DNA of 64,000 nucleotides from Stella humosa (GTDB lineage Bacteria > Pseudomonadota > Alphaproteobacteria > ATCC43930 > Allostellaceae): contig NZ_AP019700.1 in NCBI RefSeq assembly GCF_006738645.1, forward strand, positions 62,001 through 126,000, read 5' to 3'. How positions within the stretch are numbered: the first letter of the stretch is position 1; each line of letters begins with the position of its first letter. Of this stretch, positions 37,101-46,779 are shown one piece after another. Below the pieces are notes generated by a model. The model made no database searches. It was given only the letters and a program-made list of their open reading frames with translations, and had not been told where the DNA came from. Made by a program: the position numbers and the translations under genes.

Positions 37101-37304
37101 ATGCCCAAGATGAAGACGAAGAGCGGGGCGAAGAAACGCTTCCGCACGACCGGCACCGGCAAGCTGGTGGCCAACGTGGCGCACAAGCGCCATCGCCTGG
37201 TCAGCAAGCCGCAGAAGATGAAGCGCAAGGCGCGCGGCACCATGATCCTCGCCGACGGCGATGCGCGTCAGGTGCTGAAGTACATGCCTTACGCACGGGG
37301 GTAA
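37101..37304 (+). CDS. rpmI: 50S ribosomal protein L35
   Basis: A 67-residue basic protein starting MPKMKTKSGAKKRF, the L35 signature. The ATG at 37101 follows GAGAAGGA; a longer in-frame extension lacks support. It precedes rplT by 6 bases in the infC-rpmI-rplT cluster. Confidence 0.97.
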   Translation: MPKMKTKSGAKKRFRTTGTGKLVANVAHKRHRLVSKPQKMKRKARGTMILADGDARQVLKYMPYARG

Positions 37305-37310
37305 TCGAAT

Positions 37311-37691
37311 ATGGCCCGCGTAAAGAGGGGCGTGACCGCACACGCCCGGCACAAGAAGGTTCTCGACATGGCCACGGGTTACCGTGGTCGCGCGAAGTCG
37401 AGCTTCCGTATCGCCATCGAGAAGGTCGAGAAGGGGCTGCAATATGCCTATCGCGACCGCCGCAACAAGAAGCGCGATTTCCGCGGTCTGTGGATCCAGC
37501 GCATCAATGCCGGCGCGCGCGAATACGGCATGACCTATTCGCAGTTCATGAACGGCATCAAGAAGGCTGGGATCGAGGTCGACCGCAAGGTGCTGGCCGA
37601 TCTGGCCGCGCGCGAGCCGACCGCCTTCAAGGCGCTGGCCGACCAGGCCCAGGCGGCCCTCGACCAGGCCGCCCAGGCCCAGGCTGCCTGA
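37311..37691 (+). CDS. rplT: 50S ribosomal protein L20
   Basis: A 126-residue protein with the long basic N-terminal helix ([16 protein letters not shown]) and globular C-terminus of L20, plus an Ala/Gln-rich tail of about ten residues. L20 is also an autoregulator of this operon in other bacteria. A terminator follows before pheS. Confidence 0.97.
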   Translation: MARVKRGVTAHARHKKVLDMATGYRGRAKSSFRIAIEKVEKGLQYAYRDRRNKKRDFRGLWIQRINAGAREYGMTYSQFMNGIKKAGIEVDRKVLADLAAREPTAFKALADQAQAALDQAAQAQAA

Positions 37692-37810
37692 AGCCGAGCT
37701 GGGGCAGGAAGATGATGGGCGCACGGGGTCGATTTACGGGCATGTTCTGAGCCCCGCGGTCGACCTCGCGGGCCCGGCGGATGGCGTTCATCCCCGGGCC
37801 AGCCAGCACC

Positions 37811-37835
37811 AAGGGGCCGGAAACGGCCCCTTTTT
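37811..37835 (+). terminator. Intrinsic terminator between rplT and pheS
   Basis: AAGGGGCCG (37811-37819) and CGGCCCCTT (37824-37832) with a GAAA tetraloop, ending in five T (37831-37835). This is a textbook intrinsic terminator. pheST would need its own promoter or controlled read-through; a 12-codon open frame with two Phe codons lies upstream (37712-37750). Confidence 0.8.
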
Positions 37836-37916
37836 CTTTGGCTGGGTTTTGTCTTTGGCATGGGTTTCCGGGGATTTGCGACGACGCTCCCCGGTGGATG
37901 ATGGGAAAGGCCGGCG

Positions 37917-38993
37917 ATGACCGATCTGGAGCCGCTGCGCGACCGCCTGATGCAGGCCGTCGCCGATGCGGGAGACCTCGACCAGCTGGAGGCGGTGCGC
38001 CTGGCCGCCCTCGGCCGCAAGGGCGAGATCACCGAGCGTATGAAGACGCTGGGCGGGCTGGCGCCGGACGAGCGGCGGACCGCGGGCCAGCAGTTCAACG
38101 CGCTGAAGGACGAGGTGGCCGCCGTCCTGGAGACGCGCCGCGAGGTGCTGCAGGCCGAGGCGCTGGGCCGCCGCCTGGCGGCCGACCGCATCGACGTCAC
38201 CCTGTCGCCGCGGCCCGAGTCCGAGGGGCGCATCCACCCGATCAGCCAGACCATCGACGAGCTGACCGCGATCTTCGCCGACATGGGCTTCTCGGTCGCC
38301 GAGGGACCGCATATCGAGGAGGATTTCTACAACTTCACCGCCCTCAACATCCCGCCCGAGCATCCGGCCCGGCAGGAGCACGACACCTTCTACCTGCCCC
38401 CGCGCGAGGACGGCACGCGGCTGGTGCTGCGCACCCACACCTCGCCGGTGCAGATCCGCACCATGATGCGGGACAAGCCGCCGATCCGGATCATCGTGCC
38501 CGGCCGCACCTTCCGCTGCGACGACGACGCCACCCACTCGCCGATGTTCCACCAAGTCGAGGGACTGGTGGTCGACCGCGCCAGCCACATGGGCCACCTG
38601 AAGGGCTGCCTGATCGAGTTCTGCCGCGCCTTCTTCGACATCGACGACCTGCCGGTGCGGTTCCGCCCCAGCTATTTCCCCTTCACGGAGCCCTCGGCCG
38701 AGGTCGATATCGGCTGCTCGCGCGAGGGCGGCCAGCTCAAAATCGGCCACGGCGCCGACTGGCTGGAGATCCTGGGCTGCGGCATGATCCACCCGAAGGT
38801 GCTGGCCAATGCCGGCGTCGACCCGACCGAGTACCAGGGCTTCGCCTTCGGCATGGGGATCGAGCGCATCGCGATGCTGAAGTACGGCATCCCCGACCTG
38901 CGCACCTTCTATGAATCCGACCTGCGCTGGCTGCGTCACTACGGCTTCGTGCCGCTCGACGTGCCGACGCTCTCCGCGGGGCTGTCGCGATGA
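37917..38993 (+). CDS. pheS: Phenylalanine--tRNA ligase alpha subunit
   Basis: A 358-residue class II synthetase subunit. An N-terminal coiled-coil of about 90 residues is followed by the catalytic core with motif 2 ([15 protein letters not shown]) and motif 3 ([14 protein letters not shown]). The ATG at 37917 gives family length. Its stop overlaps the pheT start by ATGA. Confidence 0.97.
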   Translation: MTDLEPLRDRLMQAVADAGDLDQLEAVRLAALGRKGEITERMKTLGGLAPDERRTAGQQFNALKDEVAAVLETRREVLQAEALGRRLAADRIDVTLSPRPESEGRIHPISQTIDELTAIFADMGFSVAEGPHIEEDFYNFTALNIPPEHPARQEHDTFYLPPREDGTRLVLRTHTSPVQIRTMMRDKPPIRIIVPGRTFRCDDDATHSPMFHQVEGLVVDRASHMGHLKGCLIEFCRAFFDIDDLPVRFRPSYFPFTEPSAEVDIGCSREGGQLKIGHGADWLEILGCGMIHPKVLANAGVDPTEYQGFAFGMGIERIAMLKYGIPDLRTFYESDLRWLRHYGFVPLDVPTLSAGLSR

Positions 38994-41392
38994 AGATCAC
39001 CCTGTCCTGGCTGCGCGACCATCTGGAAACCGACGCCGACCTCGCCACCGTGTCGGCCCGCCTCACCATGCTGGGGCACGAGGTGGACGGCATCGACGAT
39101 CCGGCCGCCCGCCTGGCGCCCTTCACGGTCGGCTATGTCGTCTCGGCCGTGCAGCATCCCAACGCCGACCGCCTGCGCGTCTGCGTCGTCGATACCGGCA
39201 CCGACCAGGTGCAGGTGGTCTGCGGGGCGCCCAACGCCCGCACCGGCATGAAGGGCGTCTTCGCCCGCGCCGGCACGGTCATCCCCCGCACGGGCGTGCT
39301 GCTGAAGGCCGGCCAGATCCGCGGCGAGGCCTCCAACGGCATGCTCTGCTCGGCCTATGAGATGGGGCTGTCGGACGATCATGACGGCATCATCGACCTG
39401 CCGGAGGACGCCCCGGTCGGGCAGCCCTTCGCGCCGGTGATGGGCCTGGACGACCCGGTCCTCGACATCAAGATCACGCCCAACCGGGCCGACTGCCTGG
39501 GCATCCGCGGCCTGGCCCGCGACCTGGCCGCGGCCGGCGTCGGCCGGCTGAAGCCGCGCCCGCCGGTGACGGTGCCGGGCAGCTTCGCCAGCCCGATCGG
39601 CGTGCGCTTCGACCTGGCGGCCGACGACGCGGCGGCCTGCCCGCTCTATGCCGGGCGCTACATCCGCGGTGTGCGCAATGGCCCGAGCCCGGCCTGGCTG
39701 CAGAAGCGGCTGCTGGCGGTGGGCCTGCGGCCGATCTCGGTGCTGGTCGACATCACCAACTTCTTCACGCTGGACATCGCGCGGCCGCTGCATGTGTTCG
39801 ATGCCGACCGGGTGACGGGTGACATCCTCGTCCGTCGCTGCCAGCCGGGCGAGTCGCTGCACGCGCTGAATGGCAAGATCTACGAGCTGGACGGCGAGAT
39901 GACGGCGATCGCCGACGGCAGCGGCGTCGTCGGGCTGGGCGGCGTGATCGGCGGCGAGACCACCGGCTGCACCGAGGGCACGGTCAACGTCTTCGTCGAG
40001 TCGGCCCTGTTCGATCCGGTGCGCACGGCGGCGACCGGCCGCAAGCTCGGCCTGCAGACCGATGCGCGCTACCGCTTCGAGCGCGGCGTCGACCCGGCCT
40101 CGGCGGTGACCGGGATCGAGGCGGCGACGCGCATGATCATCGAGCTCTGCGGCGGCGAGGCGAGCCAGGTCGTCGTCACCGGCCGCGAGCCCGACCATCG
40201 CCGCCGCATCCGGCTGCACGACGCGCGCGTCGCCACGCTGGGCGGCCTGGCCGTCGCCCCCGACGAGTCCCGCCGCATCCTCGAGGTGCTGGGGGCCAAG
40301 GTCGAGCGCACGGCCGATGCCATGGATGTCGAGGTGCCGTCCTGGCGCGCCGACATCGAGGGCGAGGCCGACCTCGTCGAGGAGGTGCTGCGCGTCCATG
40401 GCTACGACGCCATCCCGGTTGTGCCGCTGCCGCGCGAGCATGCGGTGACGCGGCCGGCCCTCTCGCCGGCCCAGCGCCGGGTCGGCCATGCGCGCCGCCA
40501 GCTTGCCGCCCGCGGGCTGGTGGAGGCGGTCACCTTCTCGTTCATGCCAGGGCCGGATGCCGCCCGCTTCGGGGCGGTGAAGGACGCGCTCCGCCTGGTC
40601 AACCCGATCAGCGCCGACCTCGACGTGATGCGGCCGTCGATCCTGCCGAACCTGATCGCGGCCGCCGGCCGCAACGCCGACCGCGGCTTCGCTGACGGCG
40701 CGCTCTTCGAGATCGGCCCGCAATATGCCGACGACACCCCGGCGGGGCAGTCGCTGGTGGCGGCCGGCATCCGCTCGGGCGAGGCCGTGCCGCGCCACTG
40801 GACGGGCCCCGCGCGCGCGGTCGACGCCTATGACGCCAAGGCTGACGCCCTGGCGGCGCTGGCCGCGCTCGGCGTGCCGGTCGACAACCTGCAGACGACG
40901 ACCGATGCGCCGGCCTGGTACCATCCCGGCCGCTCCGGCGTGCTGCGGCTCGGCACCATGGCGATGGCGCAGTTCGGGGAGCTGCACCCGGCCGTCCTCC
41001 AGGCCATGTCGGTGAAGGGGCCGCTGGTCGGCTTCGAGGTGATGGTCGATGCCGTGCCACTGGCGCGCAGCAAGGGTGGCCATGCCCGCCCGGCGCTGTC
41101 GCTGTCGGCCTTCCAGCCGGTGACGCGCGACTTCGCCTTCCTGGTCGATGGCGGCGTCGCAGCCGAGGCGGTGACCCGCGCGGTCAAGGCGGCCGAGCGC
41201 AAGCTGCTGGCCGGCGTGCGGGTGTTCGACGTCTATCGCGGCCCGGGCGTGCCCGAGGGCCGCAAGTCGATCGCGGTCGAGGTCACGTTGCAGCCGGTGA
41301 CGGCGACCCTGACCGAGGAGGAGATCGACGCCATCGCCGCCCGCATCGTGGCCCAGGTCGCTAAGTCGACCGGCGGCACGCTGCGGACGTAG
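38990..41392 (+). CDS. pheT: Phenylalanine--tRNA ligase beta subunit
   Basis: An 800-residue subunit with the N-terminal tRNA-binding (EMAP-II-like) domain at about residues 39-150, the B3/B4 editing region, B5 domain and the C-terminal FDX-ACB domain (from about 705, with [15 protein letters not shown]). It forms the alpha2-beta2 enzyme with PheS and edits mischarged Tyr. Translational coupling to pheS is expected. Confidence 0.97.
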   Translation: MKITLSWLRDHLETDADLATVSARLTMLGHEVDGIDDPAARLAPFTVGYVVSAVQHPNADRLRVCVVDTGTDQVQVVCGAPNARTGMKGVFARAGTVIPRTGVLLKAGQIRGEASNGMLCSAYEMGLSDDHDGIIDLPEDAPVGQPFAPVMGLDDPVLDIKITPNRADCLGIRGLARDLAAAGVGRLKPRPPVTVPGSFASPIGVRFDLAADDAAACPLYAGRYIRGVRNGPSPAWLQKRLLAVGLRPISVLVDITNFFTLDIARPLHVFDADRVTGDILVRRCQPGESLHALNGKIYELDGEMTAIADGSGVVGLGGVIGGETTGCTEGTVNVFVESALFDPVRTAATGRKLGLQTDARYRFERGVDPASAVTGIEAATRMIIELCGGEASQVVVTGREPDHRRRIRLHDARVATLGGLAVAPDESRRILEVLGAKVERTADAMDVEVPSWRADIEGEADLVEEVLRVHGYDAIPVVPLPREHAVTRPALSPAQRRVGHARRQLAARGLVEAVTFSFMPGPDAARFGAVKDALRLVNPISADLDVMRPSILPNLIAAAGRNADRGFADGALFEIGPQYADDTPAGQSLVAAGIRSGEAVPRHWTGPARAVDAYDAKADALAALAALGVPVDNLQTTTDAPAWYHPGRSGVLRLGTMAMAQFGELHPAVLQAMSVKGPLVGFEVMVDAVPLARSKGGHARPALSLSAFQPVTRDFAFLVDGGVAAEAVTRAVKAAERKLLAGVRVFDVYRGPGVPEGRKSIAVEVTLQPVTATLTEEEIDAIAARIVAQVAKSTGGTLRT

Positions 41393-41404
41393 CCGCGGGC
41401 GGCG

Positions 41405-43213
41405 TCAGCGCCGGTCCAACCGCGCGATCGCGGCCAGGACCGGCGCCGTCGTCCCGTCTCCGGCCGGCAGCACCTCGACCCGGTCGGCGTGGCGCCGGAC
41501 CAGGTCGGGGACGGCGCCGGCGGCGTCGGCCGGCAGGAAGGCATGGTCGATGCGGGCAAGGCCCAGGCCGCGTTCGGCGATGCGTTCGGCGGTGGTCCAA
41601 TGGAGCGCCACCCGGGCGGTCGGGTCCTCGACGATGCGGTCGTGCGCGGCCGCCAGCGACGGCGGTTCGCCGCCGATGCGGATGCCGCCCAGAAAGATGC
41701 CCTCCGGCCCGGCATAGCCCACCCCCGGCACCTGGGCCAGGGCGGCTGCGGCCGCGTCCCCGGTCGCCAGCACCAGCACCGTCGGCAACCGGCTCGCGGC
41801 CGGTTCCGGGAAGACGGCGCGCAGGAGCTGGGCTGCCAGCCGATTGGCCTCTATGTCGGTGATGCTCGGCCGGGCGTTGGCCTCCAGGATGGCGAACTTC
41901 TGCTCGCGCCACGGCCGCTCGACGGCCTCGGCCCGGAAGTCGAGCGCCGTGATCGGCATGTCCAGCACGGTCGCGATCCGCTCGAAGAGCTGGATGTTGT
42001 CGGGGTGCGTGTCGGCGGTCACCTCGACCGGATACCCGCCGCGCGACCGCATGGGGGTGGTGCGCACCTCCACCCGCTCGCCGCGGGCCGGCACGGTCTC
42101 AAGCGAGCGGCCGGCGCGGCCCAGCGTCCAGAGCATCTCGCCGTCCACGGTCAGTGGATAGCCCGCCGGGAAGTTCGCCCGACCGGCCGCCAGGTCGGCA
42201 TTGTGCCGCTCGATCAGCCAGGCGATCGCATGCGTCCCGTCCCCCACCACGTAGGGGCGGTTGCGGCGCATCACGATGGCGATGCGGCCGCCGATGACCG
42301 TGGCGCGGAAATCCGGCGTGTCGAGATAGGGCTCGATCATCGCCAAATTGCCGGCTTCCATCGCCTTGGCGAAGGCGGCCGGCACTTCGGCGGCGTCGGC
42401 GACAGCCAGCATGACGCCGCGGGACAGGGAGCCATCGGTCGGCTTGATGACGACGGGAAAGCCGATGCGCTCTGCCGCCAGCACGGCCGCGTCGGCGGTC
42501 GTGGCGATCCGGCACGGCAGGACGGGAATGCCGAGCCCGGCCAGGAACCGCTTGGTCAGCAGCTTGTCCGACGACAGCTTCGAGCCCATGGATGGGGCCG
42601 TCAGCGGCAGGGAATGGTCGAAGCGCACCTGCCGGGCGCCTTCCCCCAGGACCATGGTGCCGGGATAGAGGTGCGACGGGCGGCAGGCGATGCCGGCGGT
42701 CGCCGCCGCTGCGGCGACCACGCGGCTGACCGGGTCGAGGTTGGCGATGGTCGGCTCGGCCTCGGCCGCCTCGCGAAGCTGCGCCATCGCGCCGGCCAGG
42801 CGCTCGGCGATCTCGGCAGGGGTCCCGGGCTTGGTGCAGGCGCCGGCGAGCGTCATCGCCAGGGCGGCGGCGCGCCTTGCCAGGGGCTCGGGTGCGTCGA
42901 ATATGAGGTAGGCCCGCACGATCTGGCTGGCAGCCGGCCGCGGCCGGGCGGCTCGGCGGCCCTGGGCGGCGGCCAAGAGCCTTTCGGTCGTTGCTGCCAC
43001 CAGGTCCATTCCGTCGACCGGGGCGGCCGCATCCTCGTCGGCCGGCAACTCCAGCAGGCTGCATACCGCCTGCCAGCGCGCAACCCATCCGGGGCCCGCG
43101 GCGGCAGTCAGCGTCCCGGGCTCGTCGAAGGCGAGCAGGATCGCCGCATCGGGCCCTTCGATCGACGGGCCGGCGAGGCTGCGGACGGTGGTGACAATGT
43201 CGCGCGTGCTCAT
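41405..43213 (-). CDS. Cyanophycin-synthetase-like ATP-grasp protein, copy A
   Basis: A 602-residue protein whose middle (about residues 205-470) is an ATP-grasp ligase domain like that of cyanophycin synthetase: SSDKLLTKRFL 214-224, VVIKPTDGSLSRGV 254-267, EPYLDTPDFR 294-303, VVGDGTH 322-328 and metal-binding EANARP 444-449. The N-terminus carries a short LAGPS pattern as in CphA. The Mur-ligase domain of CphA is reduced to about 120 residues (to 602): the P-loop is replaced (LATGDAAAAAL) but PEGIFLGG and RGLGLARIDHAFL remain. The substrate is unknown. GAGG precedes the ATG, 16 bases after copy B. Confidence 0.7.
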   Translation of the reverse strand: MSTRDIVTTVRSLAGPSIEGPDAAILLAFDEPGTLTAAAGPGWVARWQAVCSLLELPADEDAAAPVDGMDLVAATTERLLAAAQGRRAARPRPAASQIVRAYLIFDAPEPLARRAAALAMTLAGACTKPGTPAEIAERLAGAMAQLREAAEAEPTIANLDPVSRVVAAAAATAGIACRPSHLYPGTMVLGEGARQVRFDHSLPLTAPSMGSKLSSDKLLTKRFLAGLGIPVLPCRIATTADAAVLAAERIGFPVVIKPTDGSLSRGVMLAVADAAEVPAAFAKAMEAGNLAMIEPYLDTPDFRATVIGGRIAIVMRRNRPYVVGDGTHAIAWLIERHNADLAAGRANFPAGYPLTVDGEMLWTLGRAGRSLETVPARGERVEVRTTPMRSRGGYPVEVTADTHPDNIQLFERIATVLDMPITALDFRAEAVERPWREQKFAILEANARPSITDIEANRLAAQLLRAVFPEPAASRLPTVLVLATGDAAAAALAQVPGVGYAGPEGIFLGGIRIGGEPPSLAAAHDRIVEDPTARVALHWTTAERIAERGLGLARIDHAFLPADAAGAVPDLVRRHADRVEVLPAGDGTTAPVLAAIARLDRR

Positions 43214-43229
43214 GTCGCCTCGCTGGCGC

Positions 43230-45053
43230 TCATGCCCGGTTGAGCATGGCGACTTCCTCCACGACGGCCGCGGCCCGTGCCGCTGCGTCGCCGGCCGGCA
43301 GCGGGTGCACCTGGCGCGCATGCGCCCGCACAAGCTCGATGACGCGCGCGGCCGGATGGCCGGACTCGACCTCGGGCAGATAGGCGTGGTCGATGATCGA
43401 CACACCCAGTCCGGCATGGGTGATGTGGTCGGGCGTCAGCCAGTGGACGGCGACCCCCAGCGTCGGGTCCTGCACCATGCGCTCATGCGCCTCGCCCGCA
43501 CCGACCGGGACCGTCAGCCCGGCCAGATGCAATCCGTCGGCCGACGCCACGGCGGCCGGCAGCCCGAGGCGGGCGATCTCTGCCCGCAGCCGCTCGGGCG
43601 CGTCGCCCGGCTCGGGGTCGAGCACCACGATCGTCGGCAGCCGGACCGTCTCGGCGTCGGGCGCCACGGCCCGCAGGATCACGTCGAAGACCGGGTGTCC
43701 CTTGTAGTTCGCCATGTTGGGGCGCGTGTTGATCTCCAGGATGCCGAACCGCTGTTCGTGCCAGGGCCGCTCGATCGCCTCGGCGCGGAAGTCGATGCCG
43801 CAGACGGTCAGTCCCACCACCGCCATCAGGCGGCGGAACAGCGCGGCGTTCTCCGGATGCAGGTTGGGCGTGACGTCGACGCGGCTGCCGCCCTGGGTGC
43901 GCAGGATCGCATTGGTCCGCAGGATGACGCGGTCGCCCGTCGCCGGCACGGCTGCCAGGGTGAGGCCGACCCGGGCGAGCGTCTGTTCCACATGATCGTC
44001 GACCACGACCGGAAACTGCCGCGAGGCATCGTCCTTCTGGTCGGCCAGCGACTCGTTATGCGCGGCAACCAGTTCGGCCACCGTCGAGCGGCCGTCGCCG
44101 ACGACGAAGGGCGGCACGCGCTCCATCACCATGCCGACCTGGTCGCGCACCATCAGGATGCGGAAGTCGGGCGTGTCGAGGTAGGGCTCGACCATCACGG
44201 CCGAGCCCTCGCCCTCGGCGTTGCGGTAGGCCAGCCGCACCTCTTCGGGCGTGCGGATGTCCAGCCACACGCCGCGCCCGCGGGACGCATCGATCGGCTT
44301 GATCGCCACCGGATAGCCGATCGACTGGGCGGCGGCCACTGCGTCGTCTGCGTTCTCCACCGTCCGATCGGTCAGGACCGGCAGGCCGAACCCCCACAGG
44401 TAGCGCTTGGTGCCCAGCTTGTTGGCGCCCAGGGTGGTGCCGAACTGCGGGGACACGAGCGGCGTGGACCCGTCGAATATGCTCAGGCGGCGGCCTTCTC
44501 CCACCACGGCCAAGCCGGGATAGAGGGTCGACCAGCGCCAGGGCAGGCCCAGGCGCGTCGCGGCCTCCACCAGCACGGCGGCCACCTCCCGCACCGGCGG
44601 CATGGCCAGGTCGGCCGCGGTGGCGCGCAGCCGCTCCAGATCCTGGCGCAGGCGCGCGACCATGATCGGCTGGGCTTCGGCGTTCTGCGTCAGGTCGACG
44701 GTCGCGACCGCGATGCGGGCGGCGGCCAGGGCCAGCGGCCGCGGGATGTCGGGCAGGATGTACTGGCCGGGCGTGCGCGTGGCGCGTGCGCCGCCGCCGG
44801 GCTGGCCCATGGCGATGCCGGCCAGGCAGGCGGCCGCGGATGCCGCGGTCAGGCCGGCCGGCATGGCGGCGGCAATCCCGTAGGTGGCCGGATTGACGCC
44901 GATCGCCAGCATGACCGAGCGCCAGCGGGTGTGCCACCGGCCCTGCATCGTCGCCTCGTTGGCCAGCCCCTGGAACGTCATCGCGATGACGGTTTCCGCG
45001 GCCTCGACGCTGGGGCCATGCAGGTGGCGGACGGTGATCTTGACGTTCGGCAT
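43230..45053 (-). CDS. Cyanophycin-synthetase-like ATP-grasp protein, copy B
   Basis: A 607-residue paralogue of the downstream gene, roughly 40% alike by eye over the ATP-grasp core. LHGPS is at residues 11-15, NKLGTKRYL 211-219, VAIKPIDASRGRGV 249-262, EPYLDTPDFR 289-298, DFRAEAIERPW 421-431 and EINTRP 440-445. The end keeps SADGLHLAGL and GLGVSIIDHAYL but no P-loop. All ATP-grasp ligands look intact, so both copies may be active ligases. It starts 66 bases after the serA stop on the same strand, separated by a hairpin. Function is unknown; amino-acid or peptide ligation is the best inference. Confidence 0.7.
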   Translation of the reverse strand: MPNVKITVRHLHGPSVEAAETVIAMTFQGLANEATMQGRWHTRWRSVMLAIGVNPATYGIAAAMPAGLTAASAAACLAGIAMGQPGGGARATRTPGQYILPDIPRPLALAAARIAVATVDLTQNAEAQPIMVARLRQDLERLRATAADLAMPPVREVAAVLVEAATRLGLPWRWSTLYPGLAVVGEGRRLSIFDGSTPLVSPQFGTTLGANKLGTKRYLWGFGLPVLTDRTVENADDAVAAAQSIGYPVAIKPIDASRGRGVWLDIRTPEEVRLAYRNAEGEGSAVMVEPYLDTPDFRILMVRDQVGMVMERVPPFVVGDGRSTVAELVAAHNESLADQKDDASRQFPVVVDDHVEQTLARVGLTLAAVPATGDRVILRTNAILRTQGGSRVDVTPNLHPENAALFRRLMAVVGLTVCGIDFRAEAIERPWHEQRFGILEINTRPNMANYKGHPVFDVILRAVAPDAETVRLPTIVVLDPEPGDAPERLRAEIARLGLPAAVASADGLHLAGLTVPVGAGEAHERMVQDPTLGVAVHWLTPDHITHAGLGVSIIDHAYLPEVESGHPAARVIELVRAHARQVHPLPAGDAAARAAAVVEEVAMLNRA

Positions 45054-45075
45054 CGCGCGCGGGGCCTCGTTCCCG

Positions 45076-45102
45076 GCCGGGGCGGCGGATTCCGCCCCCG
45101 GC
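45076..45102 (-). other. Stable hairpin between serA and copy B
   Basis: GCCGGGG (45076-45082) pairs with CCCCGGC (45096-45102) and an inner GCGG-ATT-CCGC extends the stem after a two-base bulge. There is no T tract, so it is more likely an mRNA-stability or partial termination element than a full terminator. It lies in the 66-base gap separating serA from the ATP-grasp genes. Confidence 0.4.
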
Positions 45103-45119
45103 GTCCGTGCCTCTTATAG

Positions 45120-46697
45120 CTAGAAACGGATCGTTTTCGCCTGCACAACGTGGGGTAGCGAGCGCACGGTCGCCAGCAGGGCCTCGCCGATCGGCTGGTC
45201 GACCTGGACCAGGCAGATGGCGTCTTCCCCGGGGGCGGCGCGTCCCAGGTGGAAGCTGGCGATGTTCACGCCGGCATCGCCCAGGGCGCGGCCCAGCGCG
45301 CCGATGAAGCCCGGCTGGTCGCGGTTGCGCACGAACAGCATCGGCCCGTCCAGCTCGGCCTCGAACACCATGCCCTGGACCTCGACGACGCGTGGCCGGG
45401 TGCCGCTGAAGAGCGAGCCGGCGACCGTCCGCGCCCGCCCGTTGCAGGTGACCGACACGCGCACCAGGGTCTGGTAGTCCGGCGTGTGCGCGCCCGTCAC
45501 CTCCGTCACCTGCATGTTGCGCTCGCGCGCGATGACGGGGGCCGAGACCATATTGACCGTCTCGAGCAAGGGCGCCAGCAGGCCCGTCAGCATCGCCGCC
45601 GTCACCGGCTTGGTGTTGATGCCGGCGGCGTCGCCCTCGAAGCTGATCTCGACCGACTGGATCGGCTCCTCGGTCAGCTGCCCGGCGAAGCTGCCGAGCA
45701 ACTGGCCCAGCGCCATATAGGGGCGCAGCGTCGCTGCTTCCTCGGCCGACACGGACGGCATGTTGATGGCATTGACGACCGCCCCCGTCAGCAGGAAGTC
45801 CGCCATCTGCTCGGCCACCTGCAGGGCGACGTTCTCCTGCGCCTCGCCGGTCGACGCGCCCAGGTGCGGCGTCACGATGACGTCGTCGCGCCCGAAGAGC
45901 GGGCTGGCCGTCGCCGGCTCGACCGCGAAGACGTCGATCGCCGCCCCCGCGACCTGGCCCGACTCGAGGCCGGCCAGCAGGGCTTCCTCGTCGATCAGCC
46001 CGCCGCGGGCGCAGTTGATGATCTGCACGCCGCGTCGCATCCGGTGGATCGAGGTGGCGTCGATGATGTTGCGGGTGGCCTCCGTCAGCGGCGTGTGCAG
46101 GGTGATGAAGTCGGCCCGCGCGAAGAGCGTCTTAAGGTCGACCTTCTCGACGCCCAGGACCCGCGCGCGGTCCTCGGACAGGAACGGGTCGTAGGCCACC
46201 ACCTTCATGCGCAGGCCCAGCGCGCGGTCGGCGACGATCGAGCCGATGTTGCCGCAGCCGACGACGCCCAGCGTCTTGGCCGTGACCTCCACCCCCATGA
46301 AGCGGTTCTTCTCCCACCGGCCGGCTTGCGTCGAGCGGTCGGCGGCGGGGATCTGGCGGGCCAGCGCCAGCATGAGCGCGATGGCGTGCTCGGCCGTGGT
46401 GATGGAATTGCCGAAGGGCGTGTTCATCACCACGACGCCGCGGGCGGTGGCCGCCCCCACGTCGATGTTGTCGATGCCGATGCCGGCGCGGCCGACGACC
46501 TTCAGCCGGTCGGCGACGGCCAGCACCTCGCGGGTGATCTTGGTCGCCGAGCGGACGGCGACGCCGTCATAGTCGGCGACGATGGCGCGCAGCTCGGCCG
46601 GCTTCAGGCCGGTATTCACATCGACCTCGATCCCGCGCTGGCGGAAGATCTCGACGGCGCGCGGGGACAGGGAATCGGCGATCAGCACCTTGGGCAT
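45120..46697 (-). CDS. serA: D-3-phosphoglycerate dehydrogenase
   Basis: A 525-residue type I enzyme for the first step of serine synthesis. The Rossmann GCGNIG is at residues 147-152, the substrate-binding domain is N-terminal, an allosteric substrate-binding domain is in the middle and a C-terminal ACT domain (about 450-525) senses serine. It lies 82 bases after serC on the same strand, the usual serCA pair. Confidence 0.96.
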   Translation of the reverse strand: MPKVLIADSLSPRAVEIFRQRGIEVDVNTGLKPAELRAIVADYDGVAVRSATKITREVLAVADRLKVVGRAGIGIDNIDVGAATARGVVVMNTPFGNSITTAEHAIALMLALARQIPAADRSTQAGRWEKNRFMGVEVTAKTLGVVGCGNIGSIVADRALGLRMKVVAYDPFLSEDRARVLGVEKVDLKTLFARADFITLHTPLTEATRNIIDATSIHRMRRGVQIINCARGGLIDEEALLAGLESGQVAGAAIDVFAVEPATASPLFGRDDVIVTPHLGASTGEAQENVALQVAEQMADFLLTGAVVNAINMPSVSAEEAATLRPYMALGQLLGSFAGQLTEEPIQSVEISFEGDAAGINTKPVTAAMLTGLLAPLLETVNMVSAPVIARERNMQVTEVTGAHTPDYQTLVRVSVTCNGRARTVAGSLFSGTRPRVVEVQGMVFEAELDGPMLFVRNRDQPGFIGALGRALGDAGVNIASFHLGRAAPGEDAICLVQVDQPIGEALLATVRSLPHVVQAKTIRF

Positions 46698-46779
46698 GGT
46701 GGTCGTCCGTCTTTCGCAAATCTGGATGGCAGGCGGGATGGAGCCGCCGCCCCGCGACGGGGCGGCGGGGATGCCGGCG

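Noticed and set aside
38939-41083. A 714-codon minus-strand frame opposite pheT
   Set aside because: Same codon-shadow pattern; no motif, while pheT has all its domains.
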